Source: DATAEE01 sp036258175 (lineage in GTDB: Bacteria; Acidobacteriota; Vicinamibacteria; Vicinamibacterales; 2-12-FULL-66-21). From it: DNA of 64,000 nt. Positions 27,774 through 36,226 of this stretch are shown here, one piece after another. The stretch covers positions 1 through 64,000 of the forward strand of contig DATAEE010000262.1 in assembly GCA_036258175.1 (NCBI GenBank), in the 5' to 3' direction. The notes under the pieces are model-generated. The model was not told the DNA's origin. It was given only the letters and a program-made list of their open reading frames with translations, and did not search any database. Both the position numbers and the translations under genes were made by a program. Each line of letters opens with the position of its first letter. Position 1 is the stretch's first letter.

Positions 27774-28234
27774 GCAATCCAGCCGGGCAGCGCCCATCGC
27801 GCTGCGCGGAGCGCCAGGTTCGCATACAGGGCGGCCATCGCGTCGTCCGCCATCACACCCAGACCGCCGTGGAGGCGCTCGAGCCGTCCGGCCGGGTAAG
27901 GCTTGATGACATCCATGACGCGAAACAGAAAGAAGCCGACGATCGCACCGCTCCAGCTGACAGGGATGAAGGCCAGCGTAATCAGCATGCCCACGACTTC
28001 ATCGAGGACGATCGGTCCGGGATCGATGCCGCCGAAATAGCGCTCGGTGATCGTCCCCGCCCACACGCCCGCCGCGAACAGCACGACAATCACGCCAACC
28101 TCGACGAACGGCGATCCTGTCGCTGCGACCAGGGCATAGACCACGAGCCCTGCCGCGGACCCCACCGTGCCGGGTGCGACAGGCGCGTAGCCCACATAGA
28201 AGAATGTCGAGAGGAGGACCGCCAGCCGGACCAC
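27770..28234 (-). CDS. pgpA: Phosphatidylglycerophosphatase A
   Basis: Dephosphorylates phosphatidylglycerol phosphate in the inner membrane. The 154-residue protein shows GYAPVAPGTVGSAAGL, the DEVVGMLITLAFIP motif and RVMDVIKPYPAGRLERL with VMADDAMAA, which are diagnostic. GTG start at 28234, 6 bases after the RDD gene. It fits with plsY and gpsA in the same operon. Confidence 0.93.
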   Translation of the reverse strand: MVRLAVLLSTFFYVGYAPVAPGTVGSAAGLVVYALVAATGSPFVEVGVIVVLFAAGVWAGTITERYFGGIDPGPIVLDEVVGMLITLAFIPVSWSGAIVGFFLFRVMDVIKPYPAGRLERLHGGLGVMADDAMAALYANLALRAARWALPGWIA

Positions 28235-28240
28235 GTCGAC

Positions 28241-29080
28241 TTAGAGTACGCGGACGACGCGCGTCTCGGCCAGGCGATCGTGCAGCGCGCGGCGGTCGCG
28301 GCCGATGAAAGCCGGCACGAAGCCCAGGCCCGCCGGCAGCGCCGAGGCGAGATACGCGAGAGTGCGAAGCGACGCGAGACCAAAACTGACGCGACCGTCC
28401 GGCGTGCCTGCTTCACCCGGAGGAGCGCCGACGACCTTGATGCCAGCGGCCATCTTTCCGATGGTTTGACCGCTCGCGGCGGTAAAGGCAGCCAGGTAGC
28501 CGCCGTTCAACAGCAGCAGGAATCCTATGAAGGGCACGATCGGCAGGACGTAGGCCTCGGCGAAGCTCAATCCGCAGAGACGCAGCGTGAGATAGAGCAC
28601 GAGAAAATCGATGCCGGCCACAATCGTGGCGTCGATCAGGCCCGCGAGCAGGCGGCGCGGCGCGCTTGCCGCCGATCCGTCCGCGTCCTCGTCGGAAGAA
28701 GCGTCGAGGGCCGGGGCAGCTGCCGGCCGCTCGAAGCGCAAGCGGGGCGTCTCACGATGAGATTCGCGCGGTTCCTGCGCGGGCCGTCGCACCGAGAGTG
28801 GCGCGCGCGGCGCAGGCGCCGGGCCGAACAATGGGAGGTCGGTCGTCCGCCCCGACGTCCGGTTCAGCTCGAACCATTCCGTTCCCGACGTTCCGGATAC
28901 CGCCGCCGGCGCCGGCTCGCCGAGCGTCAGATCGGCGAGAGGACCAACGGGATCGTTGGCCGCATTCCGCATCGGAAGCTCGGGCTCGTCAGGCTGGGAC
29001 GTGAGGGAGAAATCGTACCCGCAGTTGCGGCAACGATCGCCGCGCTCGAAGCTGATGTACCGGCACTTCGGGCATCTCAT
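28241..29080 (-). CDS. RDD-family membrane protein with N-terminal zinc ribbon
   Basis: The 279-residue protein begins with a zinc-ribbon-like C-x2-C...C-x2-C pair (CPKCRYISFERGDRCRNCG). A disordered linker of about 115 residues follows, then an RDD domain with three or so membrane segments (RRLLAGLIDATIVAGIDFLVLYLTL, QTIGKMAAGIKVV, DRRALHDRLAETRVV). The RDD family includes ion and solute transport proteins, but the substrate is not evident. It overlaps the TPR gene by 4 bases. Confidence 0.8.
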   Translation of the reverse strand: MRCPKCRYISFERGDRCRNCGYDFSLTSQPDEPELPMRNAANDPVGPLADLTLGEPAPAAVSGTSGTEWFELNRTSGRTTDLPLFGPAPAPRAPLSVRRPAQEPRESHRETPRLRFERPAAAPALDASSDEDADGSAASAPRRLLAGLIDATIVAGIDFLVLYLTLRLCGLSFAEAYVLPIVPFIGFLLLLNGGYLAAFTAASGQTIGKMAAGIKVVGAPPGEAGTPDGRVSFGLASLRTLAYLASALPAGLGFVPAFIGRDRRALHDRLAETRVVRVL

Positions 29081-29901
29081 CGCGGAGGAGCCGGGAGGCC
29101 GCTGGGGCCTGCGGTCGCCAGCAGCGCGCGCTGAATTGCGGCGCGCAGCCGATCGGCGTCGGGCTGCAACGGATCGCCGGTTGAGATGGTGTCGAGCTGA
29201 CGCAGCGCCTCACGCAGTCTGCCGTTTTCGGAGAACACACGCGCACGCCCAAGCGCGACCTCGGACGCCGACGGCAGCGGCAGCGGCGTCTCGGCCCGCC
29301 CGCTGACGTCGATACCCCGCCGCTCGGGACCGAGCGCAAAATCCGGGACGGCCAACGCGCCGGAGAGCACCAGACCCGCGCCGGCAAAGAATGTCAACAG
29401 GATGATTGCGGCGACGAGCACCCACGCACGTCCGCTGGCGGGCCCGCGGTCGTCGTGAGGAACGGAGATCGCGCTGCCCGGTGCGCTCCGGCGCCGCGAT
29501 TCCGCGACGGCCGGTGGCCGCGACGGCACGTCGACCGGCGCATCGAGTCGATCGAGGCGACCGAGCACTGCAAGGACTTCGGGGTCCGAGGCGCCGCGCT
29601 CGACTGCCCGTGTAAGAAGGCTGCGCGCCTCGCCCGTGTCCCCTTCGTTGAACGCCGCGACGCCTCTGTGGAGCAGTTCTTCAGATTCCCGCTGACGCTC
29701 GGCGAGCGCGCCGCGCGCACGCTCGATGTAGGCGCGCGCCCGCGCGTGTCCGCGATCGAGAAACAGCACGCGCGTCCAGAGATGGATCGCTTCCTCGTAC
29801 TGAGCAGCGAAGTAGTGACCGAGGCCGGCGACGAGAAGTTCTTCTATGCGAACGTGGGACGCGCGGTCGTCGGGCAGGTCCTGGCGTAGCGAATCGGCCA
29901 T
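29077..29901 (-). CDS. TPR-containing single-pass membrane protein
   Basis: The 274-residue protein has two TPR-like helix pairs in the first 110 residues (HYFAAQYEEAIHLWTRVLFLD, GVAAFNEGDTGEARSLLTRAV). A charged linker leads to one membrane helix near 160-184 and a C-terminal domain with a third TPR-like unit (ARVFSENGRLREALRQLD). First gene of the long minus-strand operon down to ribBA. The close link with the RDD protein suggests they work together at the membrane; this is an inference. Confidence 0.7.
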   Translation of the reverse strand: MADSLRQDLPDDRASHVRIEELLVAGLGHYFAAQYEEAIHLWTRVLFLDRGHARARAYIERARGALAERQRESEELLHRGVAAFNEGDTGEARSLLTRAVERGASDPEVLAVLGRLDRLDAPVDVPSRPPAVAESRRRSAPGSAISVPHDDRGPASGRAWVLVAAIILLTFFAGAGLVLSGALAVPDFALGPERRGIDVSGRAETPLPLPSASEVALGRARVFSENGRLREALRQLDTISTGDPLQPDADRLRAAIQRALLATAGPSGLPAPPR

Positions 29902-29919
29902 GCTGTTGAGCGCGCGGGA

Positions 29920-29948
29920 ATTATAAGCCGCAGATTCAACCAGATCAA
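29920..29948 (-). promoter_or_regulatory. Sigma70-type promoter of the 29901-20409 operon
   Basis: On the minus strand TTGATC (29943-29948) and a perfect TATAAT (29920-29925) are 17 bases apart. The predicted start near 29913 gives a leader of about 12 bases. Confidence 0.65.
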
Positions 29949-30012
29949 CGTAAAAGCCGCGGCTTCACCCGCGATCACACCGCGATAGCGACCGCCATCA
30001 ACGCGTCTGTGG

Positions 30013-30024
30013 TACAACCTGCGC
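30013..30024 (+). promoter_or_regulatory. Candidate leaderless -10 element of ftcD
   Basis: TACAAC (30013-30018) followed by CTGCGC and the ATG at 30025. The spacing and the CTGCGC hexamer are identical to those before the GHMP kinase GTG at 8558, which places +1 on the start codon. No Shine-Dalgarno or strong -35 is seen. Confidence 0.45.
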
Positions 30025-30921
30025 ATGCCCATCATCGAGTGCGTCCCGAACATCAGCGAGGGACGCCGCGCGGATGTCGTCACGGGCATCGTCGACGCGC
30101 TTCGCGGCGTCGACCGGGTCCGAGTGCTCGACTATTCGTCCGACTCATCCCACAACCGGTCGGTCCTCACTCTGGCGGGCGAGGCCGAGCCGCTGAAAGA
30201 CGCCGTGCTGAAGCTCTACGAGCGCGCCGTCGCCGCGATCGATCTGCGGTCGCACTCCGGCGAGCACCCCCGTCTGGGAGCCGTGGACGTCGTGCCGTTC
30301 GTGCCGATCGAAGGGGTGACGATGAACGACTGCGTCGCGCTGGCGAAGTCCACGGCCGCGGCGATCGCAGACCGCTTTGGCGTCCCGATCTACCTGTATG
30401 AGGAGGCGGCAAGCCAACCCGAACGGCGCAACCTCGAGGACATCCGGCGCGGCGAATTCGAGGGGCTTCGCGAGAAGATGCGCGACCCGGCCTGGAAGCC
30501 GGACTACGGTCCCGCGGAGCCGCATCCATCGGCTGGCGCCTCGGTCGTCGGCGCGCGCATGCCGCTCATCGCATACAACATCAACCTCGCAACCGACCGG
30601 CTCGACGTGGCGAAGAAGATCGCCGCCGCGATTCGGCACAGCAGCGGCGGCTTCAGGTTCGTCAAAGCGATGGGCATCCGGCTTGAGGATCGCGGGGTCG
30701 TCCAGGTCTCGATGAATCTCACCAACTACGAGAAGACGCCGATCTACCGGGTGTTCGAGGTGGTGAAGCGCGAAGCGGGGCGCTACGGCGTGAACGTCCT
30801 GGAGAGCGAGATCGTCGGACTCGTTCCCTCGGCGGCGCTCGTCGGGACGGCTGAATACTATCTGCAGCTTGAACGCTTCGATAACGACCAGGTGCTCGAG
30901 AACAAGTTACGGGCAGAGTAG
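30025..30921 (+). CDS. ftcD: Glutamate formimidoyltransferase (FT domain only)
   Basis: Transfers the formimino group of formiminoglutamate to tetrahydrofolate at the end of histidine degradation. The 298-residue protein holds the N and C subdomains of the formiminotransferase fold (IECVPNISEGRR, DSSHNRSVLTLAG, HSGEHPRLGAVDVVPFVPI, GARMPLIAYNINL, VSMNLTNYEKTP). The cyclodeaminase half of the animal enzyme is absent, as in many bacteria. No hut genes are nearby. Its TAG stop is part of a REP-like repeat. Confidence 0.94.
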   Translation: MPIIECVPNISEGRRADVVTGIVDALRGVDRVRVLDYSSDSSHNRSVLTLAGEAEPLKDAVLKLYERAVAAIDLRSHSGEHPRLGAVDVVPFVPIEGVTMNDCVALAKSTAAAIADRFGVPIYLYEEAASQPERRNLEDIRRGEFEGLREKMRDPAWKPDYGPAEPHPSAGASVVGARMPLIAYNINLATDRLDVAKKIAAAIRHSSGGFRFVKAMGIRLEDRGVVQVSMNLTNYEKTPIYRVFEVVKREAGRYGVNVLESEIVGLVPSAALVGTAEYYLQLERFDNDQVLENKLRAE

Positions 30922-30972
30922 GCCCGACCTTCAGGTCGGGCGTGTGTGGATCAGCCGGACGGTCGGGCCTAC
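30918..30972. repeat. REP-like element, family B, between convergent genes
   Basis: A small stem, GCCCGACC (30922-30929) with GGTCGGGC (30934-30941), is nested in a larger inverted repeat, GTAGGCCCGACC (30918-30929) with GGTCGGGCCTAC (30961-30972). It begins with the GTAG that contains the ftcD stop and runs over the ntrX stop. Both genes end in it, so it may also terminate transcription. Confidence 0.75.
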
Positions 30973-32348
30973 ACCGGTTCTTCTTCCGTCTCAGTTCTGC
31001 GCGGCGCAATGCCGAAGGACCGCATCTTGCGATACAGGTTGCTCCGCTCGACGCCGAGGACCTCGGCGGTGCGGGAGATGTTGCCGTTCTGCGCCGCGAG
31101 CGCGCGCAGGATGTAGTCGCGTTCGAATCGATCGCGCGCGTCGTGGAGCGGCAGCAGGTCCGCCGCATCGGTCGCGCCCATATCGGCCCCGCCATCCAGA
31201 AACGCGAGATCCTGCACCCCGATCGTGTCGCCGGGCGCGAGAATGAACACGCGCTCGATGACGTTTCGCAGCTCGCGCACGTTCCCCGGCCAGCGATACG
31301 CGCGGAGCCGCGAGGCTGCCGACGCATCGAGTTTCTTCGGGCGCCGGCCGTACTCGCGGGCGAACTCCGCCATGAAGTGCTCCGCCAGCACGGGGACGTC
31401 GACGTCGCGATCGCGTAGCGGCGGCACGAAGATCGGAATGACGTTCAACCGGAAGTAAAGATCCTCGCGGAAGCGCCCCGTCCGGATTTCCGCGGGCAAC
31501 TCCTTGTTCGTCGCCGCGAGCACCCGGACGTCGACCTTGACGCTCGCCGTGCCGCCGACCGGCTCGACGACCTGCTCCTGGAGCGCACGCAGCACCTTGG
31601 CCTGCGTCTTCAAGCTCATGTCGCCGATCTCGTCCAGGAAGAGCGTGCCTCCATCCGCGAGCTCGAACTTGCCGCGGCGATCCGCCACGGCGCCGGTAAA
31701 TGCCCCTTTTACGTGGCCGAAGAGCTCCGACTCGATCAGCTCCTCCGGGATCGCGGCGCAGTTCACTTCGATGAACGGTCCGTTCCGCCGGCGGCTCATC
31801 GCGTGGATCGATCGCGCCACGAGCTCCTTCCCTGTCCCGTTTTCGCCGTAGATGAGGACGCGGCCGTTCGTGGGCGCCGTCATCGCGACCTGCTCGCGAA
31901 GCTGCGCCATCACATGGCTGTCGCCCACCATGACCAGCCGTCGATCGACGCTGGCGCGAAGCGCCCGGTTCTCCGCCTCCAGCTCGCGGTGCCGCAGCGC
32001 GTTGCGGACCACGAGAACGGTCTTCTCGAGGGACAGCGGCTTCTCGACGAAGTCGTACGCGCCGAGCTTGATGGCTTTTACGGCCGATTCGATGTTACCG
32101 TGGCCGGAAATCATGATTACGACTGCGTCGGCGCGCCGCTCGCGCAGCCGCTGCAGTGTCGCGAGCCCGTCCATGCCGGGCAGCCAGATGTCGAGGATGA
32201 CGAGGTCCACGGGTCCTCTCGCCAGCCGGTCGAGGCACTCCTCGCCACTCCCCACGGCTTCGACGAAGTAGCCTTCGTCCTTGAGGACACCGGTCAACGC
32301 CGTTCGCACGCCGGCTTCGTCGTCGACGAGCAGGATGGTTCGTTTCAC
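30969..32348 (-). CDS. ntrX: NtrX-like sigma54-dependent response regulator
   Basis: Partner of the adjacent NtrY kinase. The 459-residue protein has a receiver domain with phosphoacceptor Asp53 (VILDIWLPGMD), an AAA+ domain with Walker A GENGTGKE (168-175), the sigma54-contacting loop GAFTGA (215-220) and GGTLFLDEIGDM, and a Fis-type HTH (ISRTAEVLGVERSNLYRKM). All parts needed to activate sigma54 are intact. It lies 6 bases after ntrY. The regulated genes cannot be told from here. Confidence 0.92.
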   Translation of the reverse strand: MKRTILLVDDEAGVRTALTGVLKDEGYFVEAVGSGEECLDRLARGPVDLVILDIWLPGMDGLATLQRLRERRADAVVIMISGHGNIESAVKAIKLGAYDFVEKPLSLEKTVLVVRNALRHRELEAENRALRASVDRRLVMVGDSHVMAQLREQVAMTAPTNGRVLIYGENGTGKELVARSIHAMSRRRNGPFIEVNCAAIPEELIESELFGHVKGAFTGAVADRRGKFELADGGTLFLDEIGDMSLKTQAKVLRALQEQVVEPVGGTASVKVDVRVLAATNKELPAEIRTGRFREDLYFRLNVIPIFVPPLRDRDVDVPVLAEHFMAEFAREYGRRPKKLDASAASRLRAYRWPGNVRELRNVIERVFILAPGDTIGVQDLAFLDGGADMGATDAADLLPLHDARDRFERDYILRALAAQNGNISRTAEVLGVERSNLYRKMRSFGIAPRRTETEEEPV

Positions 32349-32354
32349 TGGGCC

Positions 32355-34634
32355 CTAGACCGGAAGCTCGATCGTAAACCGCGTACCTTTCGGCTCGTTG
32401 TCGGTGACCTCGATGCTGCCGCCGTGCTCGACGACGATCCGGCGCACGATCGCGAGGCCGAGCCCGCTGCCGCGGCGCTTGGTCGAATAGTACGGCATGA
32501 ACAGCTTGTCGCGATCGTCCGGGGAAATCCCCGGCCCGTTGTCGGCGATGACAACCCGGGCGACACCGGCCGTGGCATCGCGTTCGGTCGACACGACGAT
32601 CTCCCCGCCCGGCGCGCCGTCGCGCCCGCCCATCGCCTCGATGGCGTTGTCCACGAGATTGATCACCACGCGCTTGATCTGCTCCGCGTCGATCCGGACG
32701 AGCGGCAGATCGGCCGCGAACGCACGCTCGATGCGAACGGTTTTGAAGAGGCCATCGTAGAGGGTCAGCGTTTCAGTCAGCACGGCATTGAGATCCGACG
32801 GCGCGGCGCGTGGCGCCGGCATCCGCGCGAACTGCGCGAACTCGTCCACGAGCGCCTTCAACGATTCGACTTCCGCGACGATGGTGTCGGTACACTCCTC
32901 CACGAGCGCTCGTGCGTTCGGCGGCGCGCCGCCGAAGTGCCGCCGCAGTCGCTCGGCGCAGAGCTGAATGGGCGTGAGCGGGTTTTTGATTTCGTGCGCG
33001 AGGCGGCGGGCGACGTCGCGCCATGCGGCGACGCGCTGCGCCCGGATGAGCGGCGTCACATCGTCGAACACCAGCACGGTACCGGCTACGCCGCCCGACT
33101 CGCCGACGAGCGCCGTGGCCGCAGCGGCAAGATGCAGTTCCCGGCCGTCGTGGACGAGCGCGACTTCCTGCGCAACCGGGGCTGCCGCGCCGGCCTGCGC
33201 GCCTGCGACCATCGCGCCGAGCGGCTTCAACTCCTCTCGGCCGAACAACTCATCCGATGAGCGGCCGACTGCCCCATCAAGGCCGAGCAGCCGTGCCGCC
33301 GCCGAGTTAACCGTCGTCACCCGCCCGTCCGGCCCGATCGATACGACTCCAGTGGCGATCCGTTGAAGGATCGTTTCGATGTAGCGCCGGCTTTCCTCGA
33401 GCGTCACGTTCTTTCGCTCGAGATCGGTCCGCGAGCGATCGAGCTTCTTGCGGCTGACGGCGAGCTCCCCCGCCATCGTGTTGAACGCCTCGACCAATGA
33501 ACCGAACTCGTCGGCCGTCTCCTGCTCGATGCGATGGTCGAGACGGCCCGATCCGATCGCGCGCGCCCCCTCGGCCAGCATCTGCACCGGCCGCGTGATC
33601 CGCTTCGCGATGTACACGCCCATCCAGGTCGCGCTGGCCAGGACCATCAGCGTCATCAAAAGGAAGAACGAAAGGTAGACTCCCTCGAGAGGCCGCCTCA
33701 GAACCCGGAGCTGGCTGTAGCCCTCGTAGGCGTTGACGATCCTCCTGGAATGCGTGGCGAGCGAGCCGCTGAGGTGATCGCTGGCGACGACGACTCCAAC
33801 GGGAGCGCCCGAACGGGCCGTGATGAGAGCCGGCGCCCGCACCAGCTCGCCGCCAGCTTCAATCGAATCGTGCTGGGCGCGGATCTCGCTTCCTCCAGCG
33901 ACCCGCTCCGCGAGACGGTCGGACGTCGCGCGGACGTGGCCGCGTGGGAGCGAGGGTGACTGGACCGACACGAGAGGCTCCGCGACGGGACGGGTTCCCT
34001 GACCGCCGACGATGCGATAGACCTCGACCAGTCCGACACGTTCCTGAGTGATCTCCGGCGCAATGACGCGCCGAACCGCTTCGACATCGGCGGCGGCGAC
34101 GCGATCGGCGTCGATCGCGCGTGCAATCCGCGCGCTGTGGCCGAGCACCAGCCGCTCGCGCTCCTGCCGGTAATCGCCCGCGATCTGGTTGGCCGACTTG
34201 AGCACTTCCTCGATCGGCGCGCTGAACCAGTTCGCGGCTGTTCGGCGGATGAGCTCGCTGCCGACGATGAGCACGAGCACCGACGGCACGATGGTCATCG
34301 CGAGCAGCGCAGCGACGAGCTTCGCGCGGAAGCGTGCGAACGGCAGCGCGCGGCGCCGCTCGACGACCAGCTTGATGATGTTACGGGCGAGGTAAAAGAC
34401 GAACACGCAGACGAGCGTGAAGTCGACGAAGACGAGCGCATTCAGCACGACTTCGCTGAGGAAGTCGGGATCGAGCTCGGTCGGCTGCTGACCGGCGAAA
34501 ATGACGAGCGCAACGAGTGAGCCGACGAGCAACGCGAGCCCGCTGATGATGAGCCGCGGGTTGTCGCGGAAGGGACGGCGTTCGCCCGGCACGTCCGGCG
34601 TCGAGGTCCCCACCGGTGCGCCCGCGACCGTCAT
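32355..34634 (-). CDS. ntrY: NtrY-like membrane sensor histidine kinase
   Basis: The 759-residue protein begins with two or three membrane segments (LIISGLALLVGSLVALVIFAG and others) and a further pair flanking a periplasmic sensor region. A HAMP domain (AKRITRPVQMLAEGARAIGSG), a PAS domain and a kinase core follow. The core holds His547 in RLAHEIKNPL and the ATP site NLVDNAIEAM with DNGPGIS and GSGLGLAI. ATG at 34634 overlaps the nrdR stop by 4 bases; the longer frame is nrdR shadow. The ligand is unknown. Homologues respond to nitrogen or redox state. Confidence 0.92.
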   Translation of the reverse strand: MTVAGAPVGTSTPDVPGERRPFRDNPRLIISGLALLVGSLVALVIFAGQQPTELDPDFLSEVVLNALVFVDFTLVCVFVFYLARNIIKLVVERRRALPFARFRAKLVAALLAMTIVPSVLVLIVGSELIRRTAANWFSAPIEEVLKSANQIAGDYRQERERLVLGHSARIARAIDADRVAAADVEAVRRVIAPEITQERVGLVEVYRIVGGQGTRPVAEPLVSVQSPSLPRGHVRATSDRLAERVAGGSEIRAQHDSIEAGGELVRAPALITARSGAPVGVVVASDHLSGSLATHSRRIVNAYEGYSQLRVLRRPLEGVYLSFFLLMTLMVLASATWMGVYIAKRITRPVQMLAEGARAIGSGRLDHRIEQETADEFGSLVEAFNTMAGELAVSRKKLDRSRTDLERKNVTLEESRRYIETILQRIATGVVSIGPDGRVTTVNSAAARLLGLDGAVGRSSDELFGREELKPLGAMVAGAQAGAAAPVAQEVALVHDGRELHLAAAATALVGESGGVAGTVLVFDDVTPLIRAQRVAAWRDVARRLAHEIKNPLTPIQLCAERLRRHFGGAPPNARALVEECTDTIVAEVESLKALVDEFAQFARMPAPRAAPSDLNAVLTETLTLYDGLFKTVRIERAFAADLPLVRIDAEQIKRVVINLVDNAIEAMGGRDGAPGGEIVVSTERDATAGVARVVIADNGPGISPDDRDKLFMPYYSTKRRGSGLGLAIVRRIVVEHGGSIEVTDNEPKGTRFTIELPV

Positions 34635-35095
34635 CGTTCGTCCTTCGCGTTGAGCAGGTCCTTCAGCTCGGTCATGAACTCGCCAATGTCGCGGAAGTGG
34701 CGGTAGACGGAGGCAAACCGGACGTAGGCCACCTTGTCCAGACCGCGCAGCTCCTGCATGACGAACGCGCCGATCTCCTCGGTCGAGATTTCCTTCTCCG
34801 GTCGCTCCTGCAGCTGGCCCTCGACCTGATCGGCGATCGATTCGAGGGCGGCGACGCTGACCGGCCGCTTCTCGCACGCCTTGAGCAGGCCCGCGACGAG
34901 CTTCTGCCGTTCGAACCGTTCGCGGCTCCCGTCCTTCTTGACGACCATGTACGGGATCTCGTCGATGCGCTCGTAGCTGGTGAAGCGCTTGCCGCATTCC
35001 AGACATTCACGGCGGCGCCGGATGACCTCACCTTCCTTGCTCTCACGCGAATCGACGACCTTGTCGCCGAGATGACCGCAGTAAGGACACTTCAT
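34631..35095 (-). CDS. nrdR: Transcriptional repressor NrdR
   Basis: Zn-ribbon and ATP-cone regulator that represses ribonucleotide reductase genes when dATP is high. The 154-residue protein has the zinc ribbon MKCPYCG with CLECGKRFTSYE, then the ATP-cone (VVKKDGSRERFERQKLVAGLLKAC). Overlaps of 4 bases with ntrY and with the flippase-like gene put it in one operon. No nrd gene is in the window. Confidence 0.95.
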   Translation of the reverse strand: MKCPYCGHLGDKVVDSRESKEGEVIRRRRECLECGKRFTSYERIDEIPYMVVKKDGSRERFERQKLVAGLLKACEKRPVSVAALESIADQVEGQLQERPEKEISTEEIGAFVMQELRGLDKVAYVRFASVYRHFRDIGEFMTELKDLLNAKDER

Positions 35096-36192
35096 TCTTT
35101 TGTATGCGCCGGGGTCCCGCCCCCGCCTGCCGCGCCTCGCTGCGCTCGGCGCGCTGATTCCAGCGTCGTGTCGGGATCCGAGGATTCTGTCGGTTTGATG
35201 GTTGACATGGATCCCAGTGAAAGGCCTTCCTGCGCCATGAATACGAGGCCTGCCACGACCACCGGCACGAACTGGCTCGCGTGCATCGCGATCGCGCAGC
35301 CAACGGCGCGGTCGTTATCCACCCCGTAGAAAGCGGTCGCGCCGACGCGAAAGGCCTCGTGAAATCCCCCAACGCCGCCCGGCGTCGGCACCGCCACCCC
35401 GACCACCAGGAGGGTCAGGAGCAGGAACGAACCGGTGAACGGCAGCGTAATATGAAATGCCCTGGCCACGAGCCACACGCTCACTGCGATCCCTAGCCAG
35501 ACAGGCATGGATAACGCGAGCCCCTTCACAAGATCCCAGGGATTGCGCGTCGCTGCGAGGCCGCCCGCGAAGCGTTCGACGATGCGGGCGATTGCATGGA
35601 CGGCCTTCGCCGGCAGCACGCGCTCCGCGGCGAGGACCATTCGTCCCAGCCGTTCGGGATGGCCGGCGAACACGCTCATGACCGCGAGGATGGCAACCGC
35701 GGCCGCGGCGGCGACCGTTCCACCCAGCTTGACGGCGTCGTAGAGCCGGGAATCCACCGCCTGCATACCGGGATCGAAGAGGAGCACGAACGACGCGAAC
35801 ATGATCAGCACGGCTGCGAGATCCAGCATGCGCTCGATCAGAATCGTCGCGAGGACCGACGTGAAGCTGAGCCGCTCGCGGCGGGCCAGTAGATATGGAC
35901 GCACTGCTTCGCCCGGTCGCGCGGGAAGGAGTGCGCTGATCGCGAATCCGATGACGGTGGCCCGGAACGCGATGCCGAACCCGGTCCGCCCAATCGGCCG
36001 CAGCAGGAACTGCCACCGCACCGCTCGCATGACGTACACGAACACCATCACGAGGATGGAACCGGTGATCGGAGCCAGCTCCGCCCGCCGCAGCTCAATC
36101 CAGACCGCGGAAAGGTTGGCGCTTCTCAGGAAGTACGCGAGAAGCGCGACGGTCACGGCGAGGATCAAACCCGTACGGAGTTCGGAGCGCAT
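35092..36192 (-). CDS. Flippase-like integral membrane protein (UPF0104/LPG-synthase TM family)
   Basis: The 366-residue protein has about eight membrane segments and the family motifs RAVRWQFLLRPIG, ISALLPARPGEAVRPYLLARRE, ILIERMLDLAAVL and VPTPGGVGGFHEAF. Relatives flip lipids or form the membrane half of MprF. No synthase domain is attached. ATG at 36192 is preferred; a TTG at 36222 would add ten residues. A Ser/Gly-rich hydrophilic tail follows the last membrane helix. First gene of the ntrYX operon. Confidence 0.8.
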   Translation of the reverse strand: MRSELRTGLILAVTVALLAYFLRSANLSAVWIELRRAELAPITGSILVMVFVYVMRAVRWQFLLRPIGRTGFGIAFRATVIGFAISALLPARPGEAVRPYLLARRERLSFTSVLATILIERMLDLAAVLIMFASFVLLFDPGMQAVDSRLYDAVKLGGTVAAAAAVAILAVMSVFAGHPERLGRMVLAAERVLPAKAVHAIARIVERFAGGLAATRNPWDLVKGLALSMPVWLGIAVSVWLVARAFHITLPFTGSFLLLTLLVVGVAVPTPGGVGGFHEAFRVGATAFYGVDNDRAVGCAIAMHASQFVPVVVAGLVFMAQEGLSLGSMSTIKPTESSDPDTTLESARRAQRGAAGGGGTPAHTKE

Positions 36193-36226
36193 GAAGATCC
36201 GGTAACATAAAGATACCTTCAAACTG

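Noticed and set aside
29902..30024. A tRNA or small RNA gene in the 123-base divergent gap
   Set aside because: No cloverleaf or terminator; the gap is explained by two promoters.
31713..33260. A 515-codon open frame opposite ntrX and ntrY
   Set aside because: Overlaps two conserved regulators; composition is typical of a shadow frame.
34635..35006. An N-terminal extension of NtrY to 883 residues
   Set aside because: The extra 124 codons lie over nrdR in another frame and are Arg/Gly-rich; ATG 34634 overlaps the nrdR stop by 4 bases.
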